A stretch of 64,000 bases of DNA from Lacrimispora defluvii (lineage in GTDB: Bacteria > Bacillota > Clostridia > Lachnospirales > Lachnospiraceae): positions 1-64,000 of the forward strand of contig JAAOXG010000038.1 in assembly GCA_013036995.1 (NCBI GenBank), read 5' to 3'. Positions 51,618 to 59,919 of the stretch are shown piece after piece. The notes under the pieces are model-generated. The model was not told the DNA's origin. It saw only the letters and a list, made by a program, of their open reading frames with translations, and ran no database searches. The position numbers were made by a program, and so were the translations under genes. Every line of letters begins with the position of its first letter. Positions within the stretch are counted from its first letter, which is position 1.

Positions 51618-52598
51618 TTATCCTCCTATTTTAGACATACCGTCGAGTTCTAATGTTCCCTGGGGATTGTCCCCTTTAAAGTTGTGGCTGACTGGCTTTT
51701 CATAAATCGTCTGCTCAATCATCTGTTCCAGAAAAGAATCCTCTTTATTGCCTCTTAAAACTTCTTTTAAGTCCGTTCCATGCTCATATTGCAGGCAGGT
51801 TTTTAAATAACCATCGGAAGTAAGCCTTACCCGGTTGCATTCATTGCAGAATTTGTGGGAAATCGCACTGATAAAACCAATTTTTCCCTCAAATCCGGAT
51901 ACTGAATAATAATGGGCCGGTCCGTTTCCAAGCACAGCATCAACCGGCTCTAATGGTCCATAGGCTTCTCTCAGAATTGCAATGATGTCCTCTTCACTAT
52001 AATAAGAGTAGTTTTTTCCAAGCCCGATGGGCATCATCTCTATAAAACGGACACCCAGTCTGGAATTTTTTGCCATACCGGCAATCTTTATAATATCATC
52101 TTCATCTGTATCGAGAACCGGAACACAATTTAATTTTACTTTTAGTTTCGGATAATTAAGCGCATCCTGTATTGCCGAAAGCACCTCATTTAAAGCATCT
52201 TTTCTTGTGATCTTCTCATATTTGGAAGGATTCAGCGTATCAAGGCTGATATTAACCCCATCTAATCCGGCTGCCGCAAGATCAGGAAGATATTGTCCCA
52301 GCAACAGACCGTTGGTTGTTAAGGTAACATTTTTCATTCCAACCTGTGTTTTCATCTGTCCGATGAGAGACGCAACATCTTTTCTTACCAGCGGCTCGCC
52401 CCCTGTTATCTTTACTTTATCAATTCCAAGCTTTAAAAAGCATCTGCATAGCCTGAGAATTTCATCAAAGGTCAGTATTTCTTTATGGGATAAAGATGGA
52501 ACGCCCTCCTCTGGCATACAATAAATACAGCGAAGATTACATCTGTCTGTTACTGAAATCCGAATATAATCAATCTTTCTATCCCACTTGTCAATCAT
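51618..52598 (-). CDS. moaA: GTP 3',8-cyclase MoaA
   Basis: 326-residue radical SAM enzyme. The SAM cluster motif is CNLRCIYC (Cx3Cx2C) at about residues 20-27, with [10 protein letters not shown] following. The C-terminal second cluster is [19 protein letters not shown], and the chain ends in the conserved GG. It converts GTP to 3',8-cyclo-GTP, first step of pterin cofactor synthesis, with MoaC completing the step. Its ATG overlaps the moaC stop (ATGA), a clear coupling. Confidence 0.96.
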   Translation of the reverse strand: MIDKWDRKIDYIRISVTDRCNLRCIYCMPEEGVPSLSHKEILTFDEILRLCRCFLKLGIDKVKITGGEPLVRKDVASLIGQMKTQVGMKNVTLTTNGLLLGQYLPDLAAAGLDGVNISLDTLNPSKYEKITRKDALNEVLSAIQDALNYPKLKVKLNCVPVLDTDEDDIIKIAGMAKNSRLGVRFIEMMPIGLGKNYSYYSEEDIIAILREAYGPLEPVDAVLGNGPAHYYSVSGFEGKIGFISAISHKFCNECNRVRLTSDGYLKTCLQYEHGTDLKEVLRGNKEDSFLEQMIEQTIYEKPVSHNFKGDNPQGTLELDGMSKIGG

Positions 52599-53083
52599 CC
52601 CATGTCCTTTCCGTTGAAAATATCTCCGCTTTTTCCTCCGCTCTTTTTCTCAAGAAAAATATCCGTTATCTCCATATTCTTATCAATTGCTTTGCACATA
52701 TCATAAATGGTAAGCAGAGTTACCGAAACTCCGGTGAGAGCCTCCATCTCAACGCCGGTTTTTCCTTCCGACTTAACCAGGCAGACCGCTTTAATACACC
52801 CTGTTTCCCTGCTTACTTCAAAATCTATCTGACATTTGTTTATAGCAAGCGGATGACACATAGGGATAAGAGAAGAGGTGTTTTTTACCGCCATGATTCC
52901 TGCTACCCTGGCTACCCCTAGAACATCTCCCTTTTTCACGGTATGATTTAAAACTGCCTCCATAACCTCTGAGTTAACAATGATCTTACCTTTTGCAACT
53001 GCTGTACGCACAGTGATATCCTTCTTTGATACATCAACCATAATTGCATTGCCATGGTCATCAAAGTGTGTCAATTCTCCCAT
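52595..53083 (-). CDS. moaC: Cyclic pyranopterin monophosphate synthase MoaC
   Basis: 162 residues, [16 protein letters not shown] at the N-terminus, [17 protein letters not shown] and [20 protein letters not shown] in the core, all standard MoaC. It turns the MoaA product into cPMP. GAGGTGG precedes ATG 53083. It is the first gene of the nine-gene cofactor operon, behind a TTGACA-17-TATATT promoter and a leader of roughly 125 bases in which I could not recognise a known riboswitch. Confidence 0.96.
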   Translation of the reverse strand: MGELTHFDDHGNAIMVDVSKKDITVRTAVAKGKIIVNSEVMEAVLNHTVKKGDVLGVARVAGIMAVKNTSSLIPMCHPLAINKCQIDFEVSRETGCIKAVCLVKSEGKTGVEMEALTGVSVTLLTIYDMCKAIDKNMEITDIFLEKKSGGKSGDIFNGKDMG

Positions 53084-53215
53084 AATATTACCACCTCGTC
53101 TTCTGGAATTTTATAATAGTTGTAAATTAGTGTAATTTCAAACGTTGACCGCCTGCGGATATCACAAAAAGTGTATCGTTTTATGCCATAAAAATAATAG
53201 GCAATTTATGAAATA

Positions 53216-53244
53216 AATATATATTATAAAGACTATTTTGTCAA
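53216..53244 (-). promoter_or_regulatory. Promoter of the cofactor biosynthesis and tungstate operon
   Basis: Minus strand TTGACA (53239-53244), a 17-base spacer and TATATT (53216-53221). The leader of ~125 bases to moaC contains short pairings (TGCC/GGCA and a bulged GATACAC/GTGATATC) but no class I can name. Confidence 0.75.
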
Positions 53245-53317
53245 TATTAATTATTTTACGTGTCGCTTGTTCGTTTTTTTTGTAACATATTGCTAATTTA
53301 ATAGTTCCTGCCCCATG

Positions 53318-53338
53318 TTCCTGATTCCAGATCAGGAA
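53318..53338. repeat. Inverted repeat downstream of MazG-like gene
   Basis: TTCCTGAT and ATCAGGAA form a perfect 8-bp dyad with a five-base loop. It lies just after the MazG-like gene and upstream of the moaC promoter. No T tract follows on either strand, so termination is doubtful; an operator is possible. Confidence 0.4.
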
Positions 53339-53358
53339 ACAGTATTTTCCCCATGATT

Positions 53359-53676
53359 TCACCTCTCATCTTCGGAGTACTCCAAAAATAATTTCCTATC
53401 AAATCCGCCCCGATGTATGAACTTTTCTACTCTCTTTCCTTCCAGCTCCTCTATGCTGTATCCCCGTGCTTTGCAAATTGCATACAAAACTTCCAGAACA
53501 TCAGCCATTTCCTCCAGGCTTTTATCTGCCTGATACTCATTTACTTCTTCAAATAATTTTTTATCCAGAGCGGCCAGATAATCTGCCTCTGACAGTATAT
53601 GGTATTTTGCCTTGCGTCCACTATTTGTAATTATATCCGGAATCTTATCTCTTACCAGTTTATTGTGATCAACCAA
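53359..53676 (-). CDS. MazG-like nucleotide pyrophosphohydrolase
   Basis: 105 residues beginning MVDHNKLVRDKIPDII, with acidic metal-binding pattern FEEVNEYQ and EEMADVLEVLYAI (ExxE and ExxxD) of the MazG/PRA-PH superfamily. These proteins hydrolyse nucleoside triphosphates, often non-canonical ones. Start is TTG at 53676 with AAGGAAGG nine bases upstream. It stands alone between Mrp and moaC; the substrate is unknown and the link with the cofactor genes is probably accidental. Confidence 0.85.
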   Translation of the reverse strand: MVDHNKLVRDKIPDIITNSGRKAKYHILSEADYLAALDKKLFEEVNEYQADKSLEEMADVLEVLYAICKARGYSIEELEGKRVEKFIHRGGFDRKLFLEYSEDER

Positions 53677-53749
53677 ATGTTTGTACCTTCCTTATTTAAT
53701 ATCACTCTTAAGCATACTCTTATTATATTACCATAATTTTATCAATAAA

Positions 53750-53812
53750 AGGAAAAGAAAAACCGCTGCCATTTAAGTAGTCTGTGACACGACACTAAAA
53801 TGGCAGTGGTTT
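53750..53812 (-). terminator. Terminator after Mrp-type gene
   Basis: AAACCGCTGCCATTT (53760-53774) and AAATGGCAGTGGTTT (53798-53812) pair over 15 positions with one mismatch, with a T-rich tract following on the minus strand and also on the plus strand. It lies just beyond the end of the Mrp gene. Confidence 0.88.
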
Positions 53813-53829
53813 ATTTTTAACTGTTATAC

Positions 53830-54681
53830 TTACGCTTTAATTTCATACATTTTTTCAATGTGCTCTGCTGCACCTGTCAGATAATCGCAGGAGAATCGTT
53901 CAAACTCTCCCTTATCTACCAGGCTTGCAAGTACTGGATCAATGGGAATTCTTCCTAAAATATCAACACCCGTTTCACTAGCAATTTCACCCAGTTTACT
54001 CTCTCCGAATATTGGAATTTCTTTTCCGCAATCCGGACATTTTACGTAACTCATATTTTCTACATAACCAAGAATGGGAATATTCATTAATTTAGCCATG
54101 TTATAGGCTTTCTTCACAATCATGGAGACCAGATCCTGAGGTGAGGAAACAATGACAATTCCGTCCAAAGGAATGGACTGAAATACTGTCAGGGGGACGT
54201 CACCCGTTCCCGGCGGCATATCAATAAAAAGATAATCTAATTCTTCCCATACCACATCTGTCCAAAATTGTTTCACCGTGCCAGCCAGGATAGGACCTCT
54301 CCATACAACGGGAGAATCTTCTTGATCCAGCAATAGATTAACGGACATTATTTTAATGTTATTTACTGTTTCTTCCGGAAGTAATCCAAATTCATTTGCG
54401 GACGCTTTTCCGTTTATCCCAAACATTCTTGGAATAGACGGACCTGTAATATCTGCATCTAAGATTCCTACACGATATCCTTTTCTATTTAACAAAACCG
54501 CTAGCATTGCCGTTACAAATGATTTTCCTACTCCGCCTTTACCGCTGACGATACCAATTACATTTTTTATGGAACTGTACTGATTTAACTGCTCCAGCAT
54601 GCTTTCTTTGCTATGCTCACAGCCTGCACAGGATTCCTTGGTACAGCTGCTGTTTGAACAACCCCTTGTATTTTCGCTCAT
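53830..54681 (-). CDS. Mrp/NBP35-family Fe-S carrier ATPase
   Basis: 283 residues. The deviant P-loop is GIVSGKGGVGKS (~43-54); VWRGPILAGTVKQFW, DMPPGTGDVPLT and a C-terminal CPDC (bridging cluster ligands) are Mrp/Nbp35 hallmarks. A Cys-rich N-terminus (four Cys in the first 21 residues) resembles the Nbp35 N-terminal cluster site. It assembles or transfers 4Fe-4S clusters in the cytoplasm. AGGAG precedes ATG 54681. Nearby client candidates are MoaA, the AOR and the siroheme protein, but this is inference. Confidence 0.92.
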   Translation of the reverse strand: MSENTRGCSNSSCTKESCAGCEHSKESMLEQLNQYSSIKNVIGIVSGKGGVGKSFVTAMLAVLLNRKGYRVGILDADITGPSIPRMFGINGKASANEFGLLPEETVNNIKIMSVNLLLDQEDSPVVWRGPILAGTVKQFWTDVVWEELDYLFIDMPPGTGDVPLTVFQSIPLDGIVIVSSPQDLVSMIVKKAYNMAKLMNIPILGYVENMSYVKCPDCGKEIPIFGESKLGEIASETGVDILGRIPIDPVLASLVDKGEFERFSCDYLTGAAEHIEKMYEIKA

Positions 54682-54738
54682 ATTCTATGCTCCTGTCTTT
54701 ACTTTTGCTAAATATATTAATACTATTTTTGACATATG

Positions 54739-55593
54739 TCAATATTTAGCATTTTCATAACGAAAAATATAATCATTAATTTTTACATGAAACTTTTCTG
54801 CTATTGCCGGACATTTTGCTTTCAGCAGAAAAAACAAATTTCCTTTTTCTCCTGAAAGGGCTTCAAAGTTCCCCTGCCCTTTGCTGATAATCACGTCAGA
54901 TTTATTATAAATATCAATAAACTCAGGGCTGCAGTCAGCTAGAATTGTTCCCGGAGATGAGCAACCGGTGGACATGACCCGTGCAACCGTATTAAGTCCC
55001 GAATCCATTGCTTCTATTTCTGTTACATCATTAATAATTGGTTCCTCCCGCACTCCATAGGTAATTGCTGCGTCAGGAAAGCTCTCTAACATGACTCTGT
55101 CAAATATAGTTTCACCTGTATTATCTCCAATAATAAGTATATTCTTCGCCTGTTGTAATTTTTTAGTAAAGAGATCCAGATCACAAATGGTAAATTCCTT
55201 TTCCAGCTCCCTGATAATGCTTTTTTCCAATTCCGGATTACTATAGACTGCCGCGTCCAGATTATTCCCTACAGCGGCTACTTTTAAAGCCCAATATATG
55301 CTGTTTTCTTTTCTTTGCAGAAAGTCCTTTAAAAATGGATATAAATCCCTGGCTGCCTGTAAATCTCTATTTTTTATCTGCTGATATGGATCAGGATTGC
55401 CTGTCTCGTTCTTGACCAGATTATGGATTTCTTTTGCCAGCTGTGGGGAATTCTTATATTGATCAAAGTCTGACAGCAATTGTATCGTATCCTTCATAAT
55501 TTTATTATGGATTTCTTTCTTATCTGTGGCTATTCTGGCTGCTTCCAGAGACTGGCGCAGTAAACATGGGATGCAATCGATTAATAATTCCAT
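54739..55593 (-). CDS. DUF89/ARMT1-like damage-control phosphatase
   Basis: 284 residues of the DUF89 family. The N-terminus has CIPCLLRQ with two Cys, typical of the bacterial/archaeal subfamily I; the metal site pattern is GDNTGETIFDRVMLE, and SKGQGNFEAL follows. DUF89 proteins are metal-dependent phosphatases acting on damaged or excess phosphometabolites; substrates vary. ATG 55593 has AGGGGG upstream; longer in-frame starts overlap a promoter and terminator. It lies 57 bases upstream of the Mrp gene and may be cotranscribed with it. Confidence 0.85.
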   Translation of the reverse strand: MELLIDCIPCLLRQSLEAARIATDKKEIHNKIMKDTIQLLSDFDQYKNSPQLAKEIHNLVKNETGNPDPYQQIKNRDLQAARDLYPFLKDFLQRKENSIYWALKVAAVGNNLDAAVYSNPELEKSIIRELEKEFTICDLDLFTKKLQQAKNILIIGDNTGETIFDRVMLESFPDAAITYGVREEPIINDVTEIEAMDSGLNTVARVMSTGCSSPGTILADCSPEFIDIYNKSDVIISKGQGNFEALSGEKGNLFFLLKAKCPAIAEKFHVKINDYIFRYENAKY

Positions 55594-55621
55594 TTTATTC
55601 CCCCTGATTTCATTTTCTTTC

Positions 55622-55630
55622 ATTATAACA
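55622..55630 (-). promoter_or_regulatory. Extended -10 promoter of DUF89 gene
   Basis: Minus strand TG-T-TATAAT (55622-55630), ~30 bases before the DUF89 start, with no clear -35 box. It follows directly after the terminator of the upstream unit. Confidence 0.5.
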
Positions 55631-55660
55631 GATATTCTAAAGGCTGCGCTGATAAATGAA

Positions 55661-55689
55661 AAAGATTGAGGCACCGGGCCTCAATCTTT
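55661..55689 (-). terminator. Terminator after thioredoxin and methyltransferase remnant
   Basis: GCCTCAATCTTT and AAAGATTGAGGC pair over 12 bp with a five-base loop, followed by T runs on both strands, starting seven bases beyond the remnant's stop. Confidence 0.9.
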
Positions 55690-55696
55690 TCTTTAT

Positions 55697-55933
55697 CTAT
55701 TTCTTTCTTGCATCTGCAATATAAAAATAATCATTAAAATCTGTGATCTGAATATCTTTATATCCCGCTCTTTGAAGATTTCTTTTTAAAACGTTCTTAT
55801 CCAGCCGGTGATCAGCAGGCGGTCCAAAATCGCTGTCCTTCCTGATCCATTCAATAATAATGATTCGCCCGTCAGGAAACATAATCCGATTTGCTTCTTT
55901 TAAAAATTTCTCACGCATCTTCACTTCATGCAT
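55697..55933 (-). pseudogene. C-terminal remnant of a class I methyltransferase
   Basis: 78 residues resembling only the C-terminal third of UbiE/Methyltransf_11-type enzymes: FLKEANRIMFPDGRIIIIEW, a GPPADHRL segment, then NLQRAGYKDIQITDFNDYFY. The SAM-binding Rossmann half is missing. The frame starts three bases after the thioredoxin stop with no ribosome site of its own (CCAGTAATT), and the terminator follows its end. The likeliest history is a deletion or rearrangement that placed thioredoxin in front of a decapitated methyltransferase. Activity as a methyltransferase is not expected. Confidence 0.75.
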
Positions 55934-55935
55934 AA

Positions 55936-56247
55936 TTACTGGAGCATTGATAAAAGTGTCTGCTTGGACTGGACACCAACTGTGCTTTTTACCACTTTTC
56001 CCTCTTTCATAACCACTAAAGTAGGAATGCTCATTACTTTAAATGCCTGGGCAAGTTCCTGCTCCTCATCTACATTAATTTTGCCGACTCTGGCCACTTC
56101 TGCTGTTTCTACAGCCACCTGCTCAACAACGGGTCCCACCATCTTACACGGTCCGCACCAGGATGCCCAGAAGTCCAGTAAAATAGGTTTATCTGACTGC
56201 ATTACCTCCTTCTCAAAATTTTCCTTCGTTATTTTCAATACGCTCAT
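55936..56247 (-). CDS. trxA: Thioredoxin
   Basis: 103 residues with the classical active site WCGPC in FWASWCGPCKMVGP and the cis-Pro region VMSIPTLVVMKEGK. It reduces disulfides and supplies electrons to peroxiredoxins such as the BCP enzyme in this window. AAAGGAG precedes ATG 56247. It is followed by the methyltransferase remnant and a terminator, so it is effectively monocistronic. No thioredoxin reductase gene is present in the window. Confidence 0.95.
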   Translation of the reverse strand: MSVLKITKENFEKEVMQSDKPILLDFWASWCGPCKMVGPVVEQVAVETAEVARVGKINVDEEQELAQAFKVMSIPTLVVMKEGKVVKSTVGVQSKQTLLSMLQ

Positions 56248-56355
56248 CGTATATGCTCCTTTCCGTTTATAACAACTATGTTTTTGATGATGTTATTGTA
56301 CCTCAAAAAAATATTTATATCTGTGATGATGTCACGTAAAAATATGAAATTTTTC

Positions 56356-56384
56356 TTGCGTTTTATCATAGCTAATGATATTAT
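56356..56384 (+). promoter_or_regulatory. Promoter of padR-fetAB unit
   Basis: TTGCGT (56356-56361), a 17-base spacer and TATTAT (56379-56384), followed directly by the 17-bp dyad at 56386-56402. Confidence 0.65.
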
Positions 56385-56385
56385 T

Positions 56386-56402
56386 ATATCGAAACACGAT
56401 AT
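56386..56402 (+). promoter_or_regulatory. Putative PadR operator
   Basis: ATATCG-AAACA-CGATAT, a perfect 6-bp inverted repeat directly after the -10 box and over the transcription start, where an autorepressor would bind. Confidence 0.6.
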
Positions 56403-56435
56403 CGATTTTCAATATATATTTTAACAGGGGGCAAA

Positions 56436-56744
56436 ATGAAAGACAAAATCATGAGGAAATTTTTTCTGGGGTTTATTCAGATTCACATACTCCATCATGC
56501 AAAAAAAGAACCATTTTATGGTGTCTGGATGATAGAAGAACTAAAAAGCCATGGATATGATATGAGCCCTGGGACTCTATATCCCCTTCTTCACAGTATG
56601 GAATCCAGCGGACTTCTGCAAATGGAGGAGAAAACAGTTGAGGGTAAAATCAGAAAATATTATAAAATAACCAGCTTGGGCGACAGCGTTTTAGAGGAAG
56701 CCCGAAAAAAAGCCCGTGAACTTTTTAAAGAAATAAAGGATTAG
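56436..56744 (+). CDS. PadR-family transcriptional regulator
   Basis: 102 residues of a PadR winged helix: LHHAKKEPFYGVWMIEELKS, SPGTLYPLLHSMESSGLL, KYYKITSLGDSVLEEARKK. PadR proteins are usually repressors of adjacent transporter or detoxification genes. GGGGG precedes ATG 56436. The downstream fetA and fetB genes follow closely on the same strand and are the likely targets; a dyad at the promoter suggests autoregulation. The effector is unknown; iron or another metal is possible given the neighbours. Confidence 0.88.
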   Translation: MKDKIMRKFFLGFIQIHILHHAKKEPFYGVWMIEELKSHGYDMSPGTLYPLLHSMESSGLLQMEEKTVEGKIRKYYKITSLGDSVLEEARKKARELFKEIKD

Positions 56745-56764
56745 TGACAGGAGGCTGGATTTTT

Positions 56765-57403
56765 ATGTTTTCACTAAGGGAAGTAAAATATAAACATATT
56801 CTTGACATTGAGGAATTGAATATAGAAAAATCCAAAGTCACCTGCATAATCGGAGAAAGCGGCAGCGGAAAGTCCACACTCCTGCGTCTCCTGAACAAAC
56901 TGATCAGCTGTGACAGCGGAAAAATCATGTACAACCAGCAGGATTTGAACTCCTGTGATTCTGTGCAATTAAGAAGAACTGTTGTCATGCTTGCTCAGAT
57001 TCCCGCCATTTTTCCAGGGACCATAAGAGATAACCTGCTGATTGGTCTTAAATTTGCAGAAAAACCTGCTGTAAATGATGATAAGCTCCTCCATGTTTTA
57101 AATATGGTTCATTTAAATAAGAGTCTGGATGATGAGAGTGATCTGTTATCTGGCGGTGAAAAGCAAAGACTTGCATTAGGCCGGGTGATCTTACTTGATC
57201 CGGAGGTGTTTTTACTGGATGAGCCCTCCTCTGCACTGGATGAAGATACGGAGCGTTTCATTATTGAAAATCTTGTGGCATACACAAAGGAAAACAGCAA
57301 AACATTAATTATGGTTACTCATTCAAAGAAAGTTGCACAGATTTATTCAGACAATATCATAGAACTTTCTCAGGGTAAAATCGTAAGAGCCAGGGAGGTA
57401 TAA
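56765..57403 (+). CDS. fetA: FetA-like ABC ATPase (iron exporter)
   Basis: 212 residues: Walker A GESGSGKST, signature LSGGEKQRLALGRVIL, Walker B VFLLDEPSSALD, switch His in VTHSKKVA. It matches the YbbL/FetA group, the ATPase partner of FetB; in E. coli FetAB exports iron and improves resistance to hydrogen peroxide (established). ATG 56765 follows AGGAGG at ten bases; the GTG at 56744 is upstream of that site. It ends three bases before fetB and follows padR by 20 bases. Confidence 0.85.
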   Translation: MFSLREVKYKHILDIEELNIEKSKVTCIIGESGSGKSTLLRLLNKLISCDSGKIMYNQQDLNSCDSVQLRRTVVMLAQIPAIFPGTIRDNLLIGLKFAEKPAVNDDKLLHVLNMVHLNKSLDDESDLLSGGEKQRLALGRVILLDPEVFLLDEPSSALDEDTERFIIENLVAYTKENSKTLIMVTHSKKVAQIYSDNIIELSQGKIVRAREV

Positions 57404-57406
57404 CAT

Positions 57407-58183
57407 ATGAATCAGGTTATAGATCTGCAGATATGGCAAATGCTTGCCGCATATATCTTTGTTCTCATAGTAATGCTGATTGTTAAATTAAAAGGAATTC
57501 CAAGAGAAAAGGAACTGCTCATTTCTTCTGTAAGAATGACCATCCAGCTTATTCTCACCGGGTATCTTCTGATATACCTGTTTGATACCTCTTCTCCTCT
57601 CTATACAATCCTTGTACTAATAGGAATGGAGGTATTCTCTGTTCAAAATATTATAAAGAGAACGAAACGAAAGCTATCCGCAGAGCTGATCCGTATTATT
57701 GCATTTTCCATGGCTGCAGGCACCATTTCCTGCCTGCTATATTTCCTGCTTGTAGTTGTAAGGATATCTCCCTGGTATCATGCCCGGTATTTCATACCAA
57801 TTGCTGGTATGCTGATCGGCAATTCCATGACCGGCATCTCAATCGGCGTTAACCGTTTGTCAGAGGGCATGGAATTGCAGAAAAATATAATTGAAGGAGC
57901 TTTGATGTTAGGTGCAACGCCAAAGATGGCAGCAAAGCAAATCGTCGATCATGCATTTGACTCAGCAATTCTGCCTACCATAAATTCTATGGTTGGAATG
58001 GGAATTGTATTTTTACCGGGAATGATGACTGGTCAGATCTTATCTGGTACCTCACCGGTTACTGCGATTGAATATCAGATAGCAATTATGCTGGGAATCC
58101 TGGGCAGCGTTGCATTATCTGTCATTTTATTTGTGCAATTGGGATATCAGACATTTTTTAATGATCAGAGTCAGTTAAGGTAG
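57407..58183 (+). CDS. fetB: FetB-like permease (iron exporter)
   Basis: 258 residues, six to seven spans, of the UPF0014/YbbM (FetB) family: MTIQLILTGYLLIYLFD, PIAGMLIGNSMTGISIGVNR, EGALMLGATPKMAAKQI and MVGMGIVFLPGMMTGQIL are diagnostic. It is the membrane component of FetAB. It lies three bases after fetA. Its last codons overlap the end of the convergent ABC exporter gene by 13 bases. Iron as substrate is inferred from the family. Confidence 0.9.
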   Translation: MNQVIDLQIWQMLAAYIFVLIVMLIVKLKGIPREKELLISSVRMTIQLILTGYLLIYLFDTSSPLYTILVLIGMEVFSVQNIIKRTKRKLSAELIRIIAFSMAAGTISCLLYFLLVVVRISPWYHARYFIPIAGMLIGNSMTGISIGVNRLSEGMELQKNIIEGALMLGATPKMAAKQIVDHAFDSAILPTINSMVGMGIVFLPGMMTGQILSGTSPVTAIEYQIAIMLGILGSVALSVILFVQLGYQTFFNDQSQLR

Positions 58184-59919
58184 CCTCTCTTTCGCCCGCT
58201 TAACTTATTATGAAAAGAGAAGTATGTTTTTCCCTGCTCCATCAGTTCCTCATGCACACCACGTTCCGTTATTTCACCATTCTCAACTACTAAAATCTGA
58301 TCAGCATTTTTAATCGTATGCAGTCTGTGTGCAATCACCAGAAGGGTCTTTCCTTTCACAAGTTCATTGATTGCTTCCTGAATGTAGCGTTCATTGTCAC
58401 TGTCTACACTGGCAGTTGCTTCGTCCAGAATTACAATAGGGGTGTCTTTTAAAATAGAACGAGCTATAGATATTCGTTGTTTTTCACCACCAGACAAGGT
58501 TGTTCCGCCTTCCCCCACCTTGGTTTCAAATCCATCAGGTAATTTTATGATAAAGTCATAGCAGCGGGCTTTTTTAGCTGCTTCGTATACCTCTTCTCTG
58601 GTGGCCCCGGCTTTCCCCATTAAAATGTTATTATAAATTGTATCTTCAAACAGGTAAACCCGCTGAAACACCATGCTAATGTGATTCATCAGATTTTCCA
58701 GGGAAATCTCTCTGATATCTTTCCCCTGAATATAAATCGCTCCCGCATTTACATCCCATAATCTTGCCAGCAGATTTGCAATTGTGGATTTTCCAGAACC
58801 GCTTGGTCCTATAATTGCGGTCATTGAATTTTGTTTCATTGTAAAGCTAATCTGTTTCAGGATCTTTTTATCCCCATAAGAAAATTCCACCCGATCAAAA
58901 CGAACCGCTTCCGGTTTCTGATTGTCATAAATAAATCCAGTTTCCTGTTCATCATGCAGTTCCTGTTCTGAAAGAATTTCCTCCATTCTGTCCAGACAGC
59001 TGTTCATAATATTTAAGCTTGCGGACTCCTCAAACAACGCTTTTAAGGGATTAAACAGTTCAAATACAAACAGTAAGATTCCCAATAGATAGGGCAGGGA
59101 TAACCTGCCGCTGCTGTACAGCCACACAGAGCTTCCAAAAATCCCCCCAATTCCAATGGCATAAATGCTGTTCAGCAACAGCATCCAGGGGGCGATCCTC
59201 TCTTCAAACGTTATATTCTTATCTCTTGATTTCCGGAAATTTTCACTCAGTTCTTTTGATTTTTCTCCTAATAAATTATAGCTTTTTATGACTGCAATAC
59301 CTTCCACAAAGGTGAGCACAGCCTCAGTCAGCCCCTGGCTCTGATTTTGTCTGATATCCGCCTCTTCTGAAGATACAAGGTTCATTTTTGTGGCCGTAAT
59401 ATAAGCAATTACGCTGGTTACAAGCGCAATCAGACCTAATGGCCTGCTGAAAAAGATCAAAAACAGAATCATAATAATGGAGGAAAAAAGATACGTCATA
59501 ATTTTAGCAAGCTTCATCATGATATGCTCCTCTACATAAAGCAGATCGGTAGCCAGAACAGAACTGATTTTCCCTATGTTTCCTTCTGTAAAATAACCCA
59601 TTGGCAATTTTCTCAGATGATCCCCAAGCTCCAACCGTTTATCTGCAAAAAGCAGATAACCCGCACCGCTTTGCAGCCGGTCACTGATATGATGCAATAA
59701 AATCTGCAAAAGAATTGTAAGTACCATGGCAATTCCGATATCAATACTATCCTTTACTTCCATACTATTGTCATAAAATTTACCAAGGATAAAAAATGAA
59801 TATGCAATTGGCATCTTTGCCAGAATTGCCTCCAGCACCGAACATACAAAGGCTGTTATGATCTGTGGTCTGTATGTTCCCGATAATTTCAGAATTCTTG
59901 ATAACATTTTCTTTATCAT
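58171..59919 (-). CDS. ABC exporter half-transporter B
   Basis: 582 residues: a six-span exporter domain followed by an ATPase with GPSGSGKST, LSGGEKQRISIARSIL and PIVILDEATASVD. It pairs with the 579-residue half-transporter encoded upstream: the stop of that gene and this start share a base (TGATG), so the two are made together and probably form a heterodimer. GGAGGAGG lies just upstream. The pair resembles IrtAB/YbtPQ-type exporter-fold systems used for siderophore uptake as well as drug exporters; with an AraC regulator and fetAB next door an iron-related role is plausible but unproven. Confidence 0.85.
   Translation of the reverse strand: MIKKMLSRILKLSGTYRPQIITAFVCSVLEAILAKMPIAYSFFILGKFYDNSMEVKDSIDIGIAMVLTILLQILLHHISDRLQSGAGYLLFADKRLELGDHLRKLPMGYFTEGNIGKISSVLATDLLYVEEHIMMKLAKIMTYLFSSIIMILFLIFFSRPLGLIALVTSVIAYITATKMNLVSSEEADIRQNQSQGLTEAVLTFVEGIAVIKSYNLLGEKSKELSENFRKSRDKNITFEERIAPWMLLLNSIYAIGIGGIFGSSVWLYSSGRLSLPYLLGILLFVFELFNPLKALFEESASLNIMNSCLDRMEEILSEQELHDEQETGFIYDNQKPEAVRFDRVEFSYGDKKILKQISFTMKQNSMTAIIGPSGSGKSTIANLLARLWDVNAGAIYIQGKDIREISLENLMNHISMVFQRVYLFEDTIYNNILMGKAGATREEVYEAAKKARCYDFIIKLPDGFETKVGEGGTTLSGGEKQRISIARSILKDTPIVILDEATASVDSDNERYIQEAINELVKGKTLLVIAHRLHTIKNADQILVVENGEITERGVHEELMEQGKTYFSFHNKLSGRKRGYLN

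Noticed and set aside
53162-53362. A 66-codon ORF upstream of moaC
   Set aside because: Very AT-rich, no recognisable domain, and it overlaps the moaC promoter and the end of the MazG-like gene.
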